From contig JBHIBD010000015.1 in NCBI GenBank assembly GCA_046758865.1, positions 1-37,366 of the forward strand: a DNA stretch of 37,366 nt, written 5' to 3'. Of this stretch, positions 15,795-23,497 are shown one piece after another (the stretch's first letter is position 1; the number at the start of each line of letters is the position of its first letter). Origin of the DNA: JBHIBD01 sp046758865. GTDB lineage: Bacteria; Planctomycetota; Brocadiia; Brocadiales; Bathyanammoxibiaceae. The notes below the pieces were generated by a model. That model was not told the DNA's origin. It was given only the letters and a program-made list of their open reading frames with translations, and ran no database searches. The position numbers and the translations under genes were made by a program.

Positions 15795-17079
15795 TTCCCT
15801 GCGATTGGTCTGAGTGGCGGAGACCAAACAGCTTCTTTATGGTCTCCACATATCGGTGGCTACTGCCGTTCTTTGCCTCCTGTTTGCTTACCCTCGCTGG
15901 CTCGTGCAAGAGCTTATTCAAGGTTCTCTCCATACTGTAGATCACGTCCCGCCATTGGTCTTCGCTTATGTCTGCAAGTTTGGGTCTTAACCTATTTAAC
16001 TCTTCTTTGCCCACCGTATGGAAGTGCTCCCTAAGGTTTGCAATAACAGGGCCTATCTTCATCTCCTCCAGCCAGGCTATAAACCGTTCTACCTCTTTTT
16101 CTACCATTGCGGTGCACTTCTCCATCTCTTTTGCCCTTTCATCAACGTTCTGGTTTACCACGGTCTGGAGGTCATCGATGTTGTACAGATAGACGTTGTC
16201 CATCCTTCCAACTTCTGGGTTTATATCCCTCGGCACAGCGATATCTATAAGGAACATTGGGTTACCTTTGCGCTGGAGCATGGCCTCTCTGATATGGTCG
16301 GGGTGGAGCACATAATGGGGCGCAGCAGTAGAGCTTATTACTATGTCGGCCTTGCTTAATTCCTTCGTAAGGTCATCGTAGCGTACCGCATTACCTCCAA
16401 ATTCCTCGGCCAGGGCAACAGCCCTATCGAAGCTTCGATTAGAGACCATGACGGTTCTTGTACCTTGTTCTACAAGTGACTTGAGCACAAGCTCCGCCAT
16501 TTCTCCTGCGCCTATGATGAAGGTAGTTTTATCGGAGAAATTCTGAAACACTTTTTCTGCAAACTCTACCGCCACAGAACTAATAGATACCTTTCCCCAG
16601 GCAATGCGGCTGTTGGAATGGACGGCCTTGGCCACGCTGAGTGCCTGCTGAAAGAGCTGATGCAGGACCCTGCCGGTTGTCTCACATGAGGTCGCCATCA
16701 TGTAGGCCTCTTTCACCTGGCTCACTATCTGCGACTCACCTACCACCATAGAATCAAGGCTAGAGGCCACATGAAAGATGTGTTTCGCTACTGCCCTAGA
16801 GCCGCTATAACTGTACATATGGTCCCTAAACCTCTCAGTGTCTACGCCGTGGAATTCGGACAGAAAGCCTATCACGGCCTCTCCATTAAGGGAATCGTCC
16901 GGCGAGCAGGTGTATAACTCCACCCTGTTACAGGTTGAGATTATTGCCACTTCGCTGGAAGGAAACTTTTTGTGAAAGCGTTCAAGTGCCTCTGTAGTAT
17001 TGGAGGGGCTAAAGGCCAACCGCTCCCTCACATCTATGGGAGCTGATTTATGGTTAAGTCCCACAACTAGCAGATTCAT
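15769..17079 (-). CDS. hemA: Glutamyl-tRNA reductase (HemA)
   Basis: HemA reduces glutamyl-tRNA to glutamate-1-semialdehyde with NADPH, the first committed step of C5-pathway haem synthesis. The 436-residue protein starts NLLVVGLNHKSAPIDVRE and carries the catalytic Cys50 in STCNRVELY. GESQIVSQVKEAY follows, then the NADPH-binding GAGEMAELVLK and IDIAVPRDINPE, and a C-terminal dimerisation helix region. ATG 17079 overlaps the stop of the upstream ccsA-like gene by one base (TGATG); a GTG three bases earlier is also possible. The pairing with a CcsA/HemX-type membrane protein is the same as in many bacteria and links tetrapyrrole synthesis with cytochrome maturation. Confidence 0.96.
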   Translation of the reverse strand: MNLLVVGLNHKSAPIDVRERLAFSPSNTTEALERFHKKFPSSEVAIISTCNRVELYTCSPDDSLNGEAVIGFLSEFHGVDTERFRDHMYSYSGSRAVAKHIFHVASSLDSMVVGESQIVSQVKEAYMMATSCETTGRVLHQLFQQALSVAKAVHSNSRIAWGKVSISSVAVEFAEKVFQNFSDKTTFIIGAGEMAELVLKSLVEQGTRTVMVSNRSFDRAVALAEEFGGNAVRYDDLTKELSKADIVISSTAAPHYVLHPDHIREAMLQRKGNPMFLIDIAVPRDINPEVGRMDNVYLYNIDDLQTVVNQNVDERAKEMEKCTAMVEKEVERFIAWLEEMKIGPVIANLREHFHTVGKEELNRLRPKLADISEDQWRDVIYSMERTLNKLLHEPARVSKQEAKNGSSHRYVETIKKLFGLRHSDQSQGTNQSDSAR

Positions 17080-17960
17080 CACTTATTCTCGAACTCTTCT
17101 ATAATAAGTCGTGAATTTTCTTTTGACACCTTCTGATAGCCGTGCTGGGCACCCAGGAAGAATGTACCCAGAAAGGTGAAAAGCACCAGTATAAAGGCGG
17201 CAATGGTAAGGCCAGCCACCTTGTTACCATGCATCGAAACACCTACTCTGAGGTGTAATAGGGCTGCATAAAAAAGCCAGGTCACTAGACCCATCACTAC
17301 CTTCGAGTCAAGATACCACTGGGGTCCAAGGGCGTTAGAATATTTTAACCAGAAGGCCCCAAGCACCAGCCCCAAGGTCAGGAGTGGGAAGCCGAAGCTC
17401 AGCGTTTTCCACATCATGGTGTCAAGCCTTTCGAGGGAAGGCAGCCCATGAAAAACCGGCCCAAAGAATTTGTGCTTCAACTGTCTCTGTTGGGTCAAAT
17501 ACATGACACTGAAGATAAATGTAAGCGTAAAAGCAGCGTAGCCCATAAAGAGCGGGATAGTGTGGGCAACCAGCCAAAACTTGCTGAGATTTGGTGAGGC
17601 GACCAGGGTATTTCCCTTCAAGACCAATGCCCAAACACTCAAGACCGTTACAAGAGGGAACAAGAAGGCTCCCATGGAAGGCACGTTGTATACATACTCT
17701 ACTGTAATGAACACGACAACCACACACCAGATTAGTAAAATAAGGGACTCGTATAAATTGGTTATGGGTATGTTGCCAGCCCTCGCGGCAAGGACGCCGA
17801 GGAAGGCGGTGTGTAGCAGAAATGCAGCAATGGGGAGACGGTCAGCCCATCGCTTGCTGAAGCTATCGGGCCTTGTAAGATGCCCAACCTCCCAGGTGCT
17901 CGCAAGGAGGTATAGAAGCGTTACTATTATGAAAGGGTTATATGCCACTCCGAGGCTCAT
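17079..17960 (-). CDS. CcsA/HemX-type cytochrome c assembly membrane protein
   Basis: This 293-residue protein is hydrophobic, with about eight predicted membrane helices, and belongs to the CcsA/CcmC/HemX family that handles haem or supports cytochrome c biogenesis. The family's tryptophan-rich loop is recognisable but degenerate: GAFWLKYSNALGPQWYLDSKVV replaces the canonical GxxWGxxWxWDPKE, keeping Trp, Gly and Asp. This is more like HemX than a full CcsA haem-handling protein. It lies directly upstream of hemA with a one-base overlap, as hemX does in several phyla, and no ccsB is adjacent. ATG 17960 was chosen; TTG 17972 is an in-frame alternative. The AT-rich upstream region could hold a promoter, but I could not fix one. 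Confidence 0.8.
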   Translation of the reverse strand: MSLGVAYNPFIIVTLLYLLASTWEVGHLTRPDSFSKRWADRLPIAAFLLHTAFLGVLAARAGNIPITNLYESLILLIWCVVVVFITVEYVYNVPSMGAFLFPLVTVLSVWALVLKGNTLVASPNLSKFWLVAHTIPLFMGYAAFTLTFIFSVMYLTQQRQLKHKFFGPVFHGLPSLERLDTMMWKTLSFGFPLLTLGLVLGAFWLKYSNALGPQWYLDSKVVMGLVTWLFYAALLHLRVGVSMHGNKVAGLTIAAFILVLFTFLGTFFLGAQHGYQKVSKENSRLIIEEFENK

Positions 17961-18077
17961 AGCAGTAATCAATTTGTTTTATAATAATAGATGTAGTTTA
18001 AATAAAAGCACCCCTTTAATCAACATAATTTTATTCCATCAATACCCTAAGCTGTTTTAACACCGTAAAATATGTCC

Positions 18078-18106
18078 TTTACAGGGATTGGTGACGGTGT
18101 TACAAT
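18078..18106 (+). promoter_or_regulatory. Promoter of the secreted propeller gene
   Basis: TTTACA (18078-18083) and TACAAT (18101-18106), exactly 17 bases apart, each match consensus at five of six positions. The expected start near 18113 leaves a leader of about 39 bases before ATG 18152. Confidence 0.5.
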
Positions 18107-18151
18107 TCGCTCGTTAATGCCTACAAACCATACAATAACCACTGAAAGACT

Positions 18152-19198
18152 ATGAAGCCCTTGCGTTTTTTTATCTTTGCCTTTCTATGCTCAACCCTTC
18201 TCCCCTATATTATTTTTGGCAACCCTTACGGCCATATTGCCCTGGGACAGCATCCCTGTGGTAGGGCCGTTACCACGAACCCAGCCTTCCAATACTACCC
18301 ACAGATATGGGGCACAAATATCCTCTGGCTCGACCGCCGAAGAGGTAATTCTGATGTCTATATATACGATTTTGCAAAAGAGAAAGAGGTTCAGATACTC
18401 CCGGGCACAGAAGAGGTAAGCTCTATCAACGTCTATAAGGACCGTGTTGTATATCAAACGTGGGGAGGTGACTGGGATGTGTGGCTGCTCAACCTCAAAA
18501 GCGGTAACAAGAGGGAAATATCTGCCAGCGACTCGTGGCATGAGATGCTGCCAAGGATATGGGGCGACTTAGTCGCTTGGGAGGACTGGCGCAACGGATA
18601 CGGGCTTGGCGATATCTATCTCTACAACCTTAAGACAAAAGAGGTGCTTCAGATAACCGACGACCCAAGCGCACAGGGCAAGCCAGACATATACGAGGAC
18701 ATTATTGTCTGGCACGATAAACGCCACGATAGCTGGGACATATATCTATACGACCTCACCAAAGGTGAAGAACGCAGACTGACGGACGACCCTGCCGACC
18801 AGTTCAGCCCGGTTGTTTATGGAAACCACATAGTCTGGGTAGATGCCCGTAACGGTAACTGGGACATCTTTATGCACGACCTCTCCACGGGTACCACCGA
18901 GTGTATATGCGATGAACCCTCCAAGCAGTGGTGGCCTCAGATTTGGAATAACACGGTCTTATGGGTAGATGAGAGGAAGGAGTATAGCGCCATATACGTT
19001 TATGATATAACGACGGGTCGGGAAAGGCCACTCTGCGATTCTCCCGCCCCTCAGCGACAACCCGCCATCTACGGGGACCGCATAGTGTGGATGGATTTTA
19101 GAAGCGGTGACCCAGAGGGTACAAAACAGGGGAATTGGGATATATTTGTCACATCTCTACCTATTTACCGCATCACTACCACAATTAATTATCCGTAA
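18152..19198 (+). CDS. Secreted seven-repeat TolB-like beta-propeller protein
   Basis: The 348-residue protein begins with a basic-hydrophobic signal peptide (KPLRFFIFAFLCSTLLPYI) and is otherwise built from seven repeats of about 40-45 residues. Each repeat reads roughly P-x-I-x-G-D-x-I-V-W-x-D-x-R-x-G-x-W-D-I-Y-x-Y-D-L; clear examples are IVWHDKRHDSWDIYLYDL and IVWVDARNGNWDIFMHDL. Seven repeats suggest a complete seven-bladed propeller in the periplasm or outside the cell. Similar TolB/WD40-like repeat proteins are common in surface proteins of bacteria and methanogens, but no enzymatic residues stand out. A binding or scaffold role is an inference. It stands alone, with its own promoter; the nitroreductase follows after 25 bases. 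Confidence 0.8.
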   Translation: MKPLRFFIFAFLCSTLLPYIIFGNPYGHIALGQHPCGRAVTTNPAFQYYPQIWGTNILWLDRRRGNSDVYIYDFAKEKEVQILPGTEEVSSINVYKDRVVYQTWGGDWDVWLLNLKSGNKREISASDSWHEMLPRIWGDLVAWEDWRNGYGLGDIYLYNLKTKEVLQITDDPSAQGKPDIYEDIIVWHDKRHDSWDIYLYDLTKGEERRLTDDPADQFSPVVYGNHIVWVDARNGNWDIFMHDLSTGTTECICDEPSKQWWPQIWNNTVLWVDERKEYSAIYVYDITTGRERPLCDSPAPQRQPAIYGDRIVWMDFRSGDPEGTKQGNWDIFVTSLPIYRITTTINYP

Positions 19199-19223
19199 CC
19201 TTCTCTAGGGTGGAGCCTGCACC

Positions 19224-19742
19224 ATGAGCGTGCTGGAGATTATTAAAAAAAGACGTAGTGTAAGGAGATTCCAGGGCAGTAGGGAGATATCCAAGGAAAT
19301 TATAGACGAGCTGATAGAGGCACTGATATGGGCCCCAAGTGCCGGTAACCTTCAGAGCCGGAAATTCTACTTTGTCCGTAACCAGGTGGTAAAAGACAAC
19401 CTGGTAAGGGCTGCCTGGGGACAGGGCTTTATTGCCGAGGCCCCCCTGGTAATAGTGGCCTGTGCAGACATGCGCATAGGGACGTACTACAGCAGCCGGG
19501 GCACAGACCTATACGCCCTTCAGGATGTTGCCGCAAGCATACAGAACCTCCTTCTTTTGGCCCATGAACACGGCTTGGCGACGGTTTGGGTGGGTGCCTT
19601 CGATGAGCAGAGTGCGGCAGATGCCCTTAAGCTCCCGGGGCATCTACGGCCGGTGGCAATAGTCCCTGTGGGTTATCCGGCGGAGCAGCCGTTTGCTCCT
19701 GGCCGTGTGTCCGGCAAAAAGGCGGTCGAGTTTGTTGAGTAG
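19224..19742 (+). CDS. Nitroreductase-family flavoprotein
   Basis: This short (172-residue) member of the nitroreductase family binds FMN and reduces nitro compounds, quinones or related substrates with NAD(P)H; the natural substrate cannot be inferred. Typical segments are EIIKKRRSVRRF (5-16) for phosphate contacts of the flavin, WAPSAGNLQSRKFYFVRN, the dimer-region helix LQDVAASIQNLLLLAHEHGLATVWVG, and VAIVPVGYP near the C-terminus. GGAG lies about ten bases before ATG 19224. It is 25 bases downstream of the propeller gene and may be co-transcribed with it, but a functional link is not evident. Confidence 0.87.
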   Translation: MSVLEIIKKRRSVRRFQGSREISKEIIDELIEALIWAPSAGNLQSRKFYFVRNQVVKDNLVRAAWGQGFIAEAPLVIVACADMRIGTYYSSRGTDLYALQDVAASIQNLLLLAHEHGLATVWVGAFDEQSAADALKLPGHLRPVAIVPVGYPAEQPFAPGRVSGKKAVEFVE

Positions 19743-19825
19743 AGAAGTGGCCTCACCCATGGGTATTGGCTGTCTATTCTTTCTTACCTTGTCCGCAAGG
19801 ACGCTTGCTCACCACATTTGATTTT

Positions 19826-21553
19826 CTACATCTCCTCCGGTGTTTGGATGCCCAGGAGTATCAGTCCGTTTCTCAAGACCTGTCTCACCGAATCGGAGAG
19901 GAGTATCCTCGCCTTGGTTAGCTCTTCGTTTTCGCTGATAATGCGATGGTGATTGTAGTAGCGGTTAAATACGCCGCAGAGGTCTAATAAGTAGTTACAC
20001 ATGATTACGGGCTCACAGGAGCGGGCGGCGCCCTCGATGGCCTTGGAAAATTGTTCCAGCTTCCTGACCAGTAGATATTCATCCTTCTCCTTAAGTAGCC
20101 CATAATCCACCACTGAACTCACTGCCTTGCCATATTTTCTCATCACACTGCAGAGCCTTGCGTGTGTGTACTGGATATAGGGTCCTGTTTCTCCCTCAAA
20201 ATTCAAGACCACGTCCCAGTCGAATACAACATCCTTTGCCCGCCTGGTTGATAAATCGGCAAAGATAACCGCACCAACTCCCACCTGCCGCGCCACATGG
20301 TCCTTATTTCCCAGTCCGGGGTTTTTCTCTTCTATTATCTCCTGTGCCCTGGTTACCGCCTCGTTGAGGACTTCTTCCAGGAGGATAATCTTGCCCTTCC
20401 TGGTGGACATCCTGCCGTGTTTGAATTTTATAAGACCGAAGTCAACATGGGTGCAGTCCTTTACCCAATTGTAGCCCATCAGCTCAAGTACCTTGAAGAA
20501 TTGTCTGAAGTGCAGTTTCTGCTCGGAGCCCACGACATAGAGCATCTTGTTGAACCCAAATTCCTTGTGACGATACTCTGCGGCACAGATGTCACGGGTG
20601 GCGTACAGGCTGGCCTCATCCCTTTTTTTCAACATACAGGGTGGCATGTCATATTTATCCAAATCAACTATAAGTGCCTCCTCACTCTTTGTTGCAAGCC
20701 TTGCAACTTTCAACCTCTCAACGGTGTCCTCAAGCATTTTGTTATAAAAGCTCTCACCGGTGTAGTAATCGAATTTTATCCCCAGTGCCTCATATATCTT
20801 ATTAAACTCTCTGAGACTCAGGTCCTTGAAGCGTTCCCAGAGCATTCGTGCCCCGGACTCGTCCTCCTCAAGCCCCTTGAAGGCTGCCCTGGCCTCTTCT
20901 TCGAGAGAGGGGTCTTTCTTTGCCTCTTCGTGGAACTTGACGTACAGGTCGTTCAAGACACCTATGGGGTCATGGCGCAGGGCATCCTCACTGCCCCAGT
21001 GTCTGAAGGCCGTTATAAGCTGGCCAAACTGCGTCCCCCAGTCCCCCAGGTGGTTTATTCCAATAACTCGATAGCCGAGTGCCTTATGGAGCCTGTAGAG
21101 GGCGTTGCCGATAACGGCGGAGCGGAGGTGATGAACGCCAAGATGCTTTGCAATGTTTGGAGACGAGTAGTCTATGACTACCGTGTTACCCCTTCCCAAG
21201 TCGAGGTGACCGTAGTGGTCTTTTTGACCGAAGACATCTTCAAGAATCCACTGTGCCAGTTCATTTCTATCAACGAAGAAGTTGAGGTAAGGTCCGTGTG
21301 CCTCTACCTTGGTTATTTGTTCACCCGCCAGTGGGGCGCTCGCCAAATCCTTTGCAATCAGTGCGGGAGCCTTCTGGAATCTTTCCTTAAGGGTAAAGCA
21401 GGGTAGGGTATAGTCGCCCAAGTCTGGATTTGGTGGAATATCAATGAGTGATTTTACGACATCCTCCTCGATGCCTGTATACTCCTTGAGGCGGTGGGCT
21501 ATCTTGCCGGTGAAGGGATTTTCACGAGAATGGGTGTGAGTCTTTGTTGCCAC
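19826..21553 (-). CDS. argS: Arginyl-tRNA synthetase
   Basis: ArgRS charges tRNA-Arg. The 575-residue length is normal. An N-terminal Add-1 region (about 10-110) precedes the class I core. The HIGH-type motif reads NIAKHLGVHHLRS (about 133-145): the family pattern usually places HVGH here, whereas this one has GVHH. The second signature is GRMSTRKGKI. The C-terminal anticodon-binding domain contains TGPYIQYTHAR and YYNHHRII. The open frame continues upstream to 21886, but that part overlaps trpS and has low-complexity shadow sequence. GTG 21553, eight bases after the trpS stop, fits the family N-terminus. It forms an operon with trpS. Confidence 0.94.
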   Translation of the reverse strand: MATKTHTHSRENPFTGKIAHRLKEYTGIEEDVVKSLIDIPPNPDLGDYTLPCFTLKERFQKAPALIAKDLASAPLAGEQITKVEAHGPYLNFFVDRNELAQWILEDVFGQKDHYGHLDLGRGNTVVIDYSSPNIAKHLGVHHLRSAVIGNALYRLHKALGYRVIGINHLGDWGTQFGQLITAFRHWGSEDALRHDPIGVLNDLYVKFHEEAKKDPSLEEEARAAFKGLEEDESGARMLWERFKDLSLREFNKIYEALGIKFDYYTGESFYNKMLEDTVERLKVARLATKSEEALIVDLDKYDMPPCMLKKRDEASLYATRDICAAEYRHKEFGFNKMLYVVGSEQKLHFRQFFKVLELMGYNWVKDCTHVDFGLIKFKHGRMSTRKGKIILLEEVLNEAVTRAQEIIEEKNPGLGNKDHVARQVGVGAVIFADLSTRRAKDVVFDWDVVLNFEGETGPYIQYTHARLCSVMRKYGKAVSSVVDYGLLKEKDEYLLVRKLEQFSKAIEGAARSCEPVIMCNYLLDLCGVFNRYYNHHRIISENEELTKARILLSDSVRQVLRNGLILLGIQTPEEM

Positions 21554-21561
21554 TTTGGATT

Positions 21562-22569
21562 TTATAGTTTGGATGGTTGGGGGTGCACGCTCAGGTCTAG
21601 TCCCATGCTTGACCTTACCTCCTTCATGGTCTCCTGGGCGAGTTCTTTGCACCTCTCCGCACCCCTTCTCAAGACATCCACTACGTAGCCAGGGTCGCCG
21701 TCCAGTTCCCTTACCTTTTCCCTCACTGGCGCAAGTTCCCGGATAATGTTGTCGGATAGGACCTTCTTGCAGTCCAGGCACCCGATTCCAGCCGTCCTGC
21801 ACCCATTGGCTGACCAGTCTATCTCTTCGTTTGAGGAGAAATACCTGTGGAGGTGATAGATGTTGCAAATCTCGGGTGTGCCACAATCAGAGCGCCTCTT
21901 TCTTGCCGGGTCGGTTACGGCCACGGAAAGTTTTTCCCATATAACCTTCGGCGACTCGGTAAGGCCAATGTAATTATTCATGCTCTTGCTCATCTTGTTT
22001 GCGGCGTCAAGGCCCATGATCCTCGGGGCATCTGAGAGGAGTTCCTTGGGCTCGGGAAACACATTGCCGTAGCGTCTGTTAAATTTTCGAGCTATTTCTC
22101 TTGAGAGTTCTATATGCTGTATCTGGTCCTCTCCCACTGGTACCACCTCCGCCTTGTAGAGGAGTATGTCGGCGGCCTGGAGTACAGGGTAGCTGAATAG
22201 GCCTGCGTTTACATTCTCTCTATGGTGGCGCGCCTTGTCCTTGAACTGGGTCATGCGCTCGAGATGACCCAGGGGCGTGACGGTATTGAATATCCACGTC
22301 AGCTCGGTATGCTCGGGCACGTGGGACTGGACAAATATGGTGCAGCGTTCCGGATCAAGCCCTGCGGCTATATCCACAGTCGCTGCCTGGAGTATCCTCT
22401 GTGGCATACCCTTGGGAGTATGTTCTATGGTTATGGCGTGGTAGTCAACAATGGAGAAAATACAGTCGTATTTACCAAGTAGCTTGACCCAGGTTTTTAT
22501 GGCCCCCAGGTAATTGCCTATGTGTACCTCGCCCGTGGGTTGGATTCCGCTGAAGAGTCTCTTTTTCAT
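21562..22569 (-). CDS. trpS: Tryptophanyl-tRNA synthetase with probable 4Fe-4S site
   Basis: TrpRS charges tRNA-Trp. The 335-residue protein has the HIGH motif in SGIQPTGEVHIGNYLGAI (7-24) and KMSKS in NKMSKSMNNYIG (about 191-202). Near the anticodon-binding domain four cysteines, Cys235, 257, 264 and 267, are spaced C-x21-C-x6-C-x2-C. This is almost the C-x22-C-x6-C-x2-C arrangement that binds a [4Fe-4S] cluster in Thermotoga maritima TrpRS, so a cluster is likely. ATG 22569 gives the family N-terminus KKRLFSGIQPTGE; the longer open frame would start in intergenic repeats. The gene leads the trpS-argS operon. Its promoter places transcription initiation at the ATG, and there is no Shine-Dalgarno site. 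Confidence 0.95.
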   Translation of the reverse strand: MKKRLFSGIQPTGEVHIGNYLGAIKTWVKLLGKYDCIFSIVDYHAITIEHTPKGMPQRILQAATVDIAAGLDPERCTIFVQSHVPEHTELTWIFNTVTPLGHLERMTQFKDKARHHRENVNAGLFSYPVLQAADILLYKAEVVPVGEDQIQHIELSREIARKFNRRYGNVFPEPKELLSDAPRIMGLDAANKMSKSMNNYIGLTESPKVIWEKLSVAVTDPARKRRSDCGTPEICNIYHLHRYFSSNEEIDWSANGCRTAGIGCLDCKKVLSDNIIRELAPVREKVRELDGDPGYVVDVLRRGAERCKELAQETMKEVRSSMGLDLSVHPQPSKL

Positions 22570-22576
22570 AAAGAAA

Positions 22577-22605
22577 ATTCTACTTTTTTGGTCCAATTTT
22601 GTCAA
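22577..22605 (-). promoter_or_regulatory. Strong promoter giving a leaderless trpS transcript
   Basis: On the minus strand a perfect TTGACA (22605-22600) and TAGAAT (22582-22577) are exactly 17 bases apart. Seven bases beyond the -10 box lies 22570, next to the trpS ATG at 22569. A leaderless or nearly leaderless mRNA is therefore predicted, which agrees with the missing Shine-Dalgarno sequence. Confidence 0.6.
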
Positions 22606-22717
22606 AAGAATAGACCGTTTGGTAGGAGCAACCGCCGGGTCATTCCTGCGGGCGCGCCTCGACGCACTGAGATCTTTGAAAAAAATGCCAAGAGAGTGCA
22701 CGGCAGTGCTACAGAAC

Positions 22718-22805
22718 GTCATTGCGAGCGGAGCGAAGCAATCTCATGTTTTACGGTGGAAACCACTTATGAGATTGCTTCGTCGCTTTCGCTCCTCGCA
22801 ATGAC
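22718..22805. repeat. Inverted-repeat element, GTCATTGCGAG family
   Basis: The left arm 22718-22747 (GTCATTGCGAGCGGAGCGAA...) and the right arm 22769-22805 are inverted copies, except for about seven extra bases in the right arm. It shares the core GAGCGGAGCGAAG and an AATCT end with the element at 31667-31737. From memory, very similar short palindromic units occur between genes in many unrelated bacteria. No transposase is present. Confidence 0.8.
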
Positions 22806-22875
22806 TGCTTTGTCTTGCTTTTTGCAGAGGTCTCGCACTGTATATTACTCTACATTTTAGGCCCTTGGTTTTACG

Positions 22876-22903
22876 TTGACAAGACCCTCCCAGGGGGTAC
22901 AAT
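22876..22903 (+). promoter_or_regulatory. Sigma70-type promoter of hsp20 with a small dyad in the spacer
   Basis: TTGACA (22876-22881, perfect) and TACAAT (22898-22903, five of six) are separated by 16 bases. The spacer contains the short imperfect dyad ACCCTCCCAGGGGGT (22884-22898). That dyad could be an operator, but it is not a CIRCE element. The box pattern argues for the housekeeping sigma factor. Confidence 0.55.
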
Positions 22904-22942
22904 TTATATCAGATAGCGGTTTGCGCATCTCTTGTTTATGAG

Positions 22943-22948
22943 AGGAGG
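22943..22948 (+). promoter_or_regulatory. Shine-Dalgarno site that fixes the hsp20 start
   Basis: AGGAGG lies seven bases before ATG 22956. It shows that the open frame beginning at TTG 22932 is too long, because that start would be upstream of the ribosome-binding site. Confidence 0.8.
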
Positions 22949-22955
22949 TGTTGAG

Positions 22956-23390
22956 ATGGCGGATATAATGAGATGGCCAGAGGTACCCGGCTTCGGTTCC
23001 TTACAGAGGGAGATGGACCGACTTTTTGAGGACTTTTTCCGCAGGAGCGGACTACCAATGCGGTGGGGCCCCGCTGCGGATGTTATGGAAACGTCTGACA
23101 GCGTTATAGTTAAGATTGAACTACCTGGTGTGGAGCCAAAGGATGTAGACATATCTGTTTCGGGCGATACCTTGACCATAAGGGGTGAAAAAAGGGAAGA
23201 AAAGGAAGAGAAGGGCAAGAGCTTTTATAGAATCGAGAGGTCATATGGAAGCTTCCACCGCACCATAAACCTACCATCTGACGTAGAGGCGGACAAGGCA
23301 AAGGCTGATTACAAGGACGGTGTGCTTGAGGTAACGCTGCCAAAGTCGGAAAGGGTCAAGGCAAAGAGAATCCCCATCAAGACCGAATGA
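22956..23390 (+). CDS. Small heat-shock protein, Hsp20/alpha-crystallin family
   Basis: This 144-residue holdase chaperone binds unfolding proteins without ATP. An N-terminal arm has REMDRLFEDFFRRSGLP. The alpha-crystallin domain (about 38-130) contains ADVMETSDSVIVKIELPGV, VSGDTLTIRGEKREE, RSYGSFHRTINLP and YKDGVLEVTLPK. The C-terminal I-x-I motif is IPI at 139-141, which docks on a neighbouring subunit to build oligomers. The start is fixed by a strong AGGAGG. It is a single gene, transcribed away from trpS, from a good housekeeping-type promoter. Confidence 0.95.
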   Translation: MADIMRWPEVPGFGSLQREMDRLFEDFFRRSGLPMRWGPAADVMETSDSVIVKIELPGVEPKDVDISVSGDTLTIRGEKREEKEEKGKSFYRIERSYGSFHRTINLPSDVEADKAKADYKDGVLEVTLPKSERVKAKRIPIKTE

Positions 23391-23430
23391 AAAGGGGTGT
23401 AAAGGGGCGGGTTTATGAAAGAGAAACCGT

Positions 23431-23456
23431 AGAGGGCAACCCTTTTATAATTTTTT
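23431..23456 (+). terminator. Weak possible intrinsic terminator after hsp20
   Basis: A short stem (GAGGG/CCCTT around CAA) is followed by a T-rich run TTATAATTTTTT. The stem is only about five pairs, so the call is tentative. Confidence 0.3.
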
Positions 23457-23497
23457 AACCAGTACACCCAAAGCTAGCCACTCCGCGTACGAGAAGG

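Larger units (their letters stand above)
22570..22955. other. Divergent intergenic region between trpS and hsp20
   Basis: This 386-base stretch has no credible gene. From left to right it holds the trpS promoter (minus strand, 22577-22605) and about 100 bases with repeat-like fragments (CTCGACGCAC at about 22668 recalls the hairpin at 292-309). The inverted-repeat element at 22718-22805 follows, then the hsp20 promoter (22876-22903) and ribosome-binding site (22943-22948). Short open frames across the repeat are low complexity and have no start signals. Confidence 0.6.

Noticed and set aside
20297..21406. Long plus-strand open frame of 369 codons opposite argS
   Set aside because: It is fully antisense to a well-supported argS, has no ribosome-binding site and its translation has no recognisable domain.
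21554..21886. N-terminal extension of argS
   Set aside because: The segment overlaps trpS in another frame and is low-complexity shadow sequence; GTG 21553 gives the family N-terminus.
22570..22722. Longer trpS open frame
   Set aside because: It runs through the promoter and repeat-like sequence, whereas family similarity begins at ATG 22569.
22514..22860. Short plus-strand frames across the trpS/hsp20 intergenic region
   Set aside because: They consist largely of inverted-repeat sequence and have no Shine-Dalgarno site.
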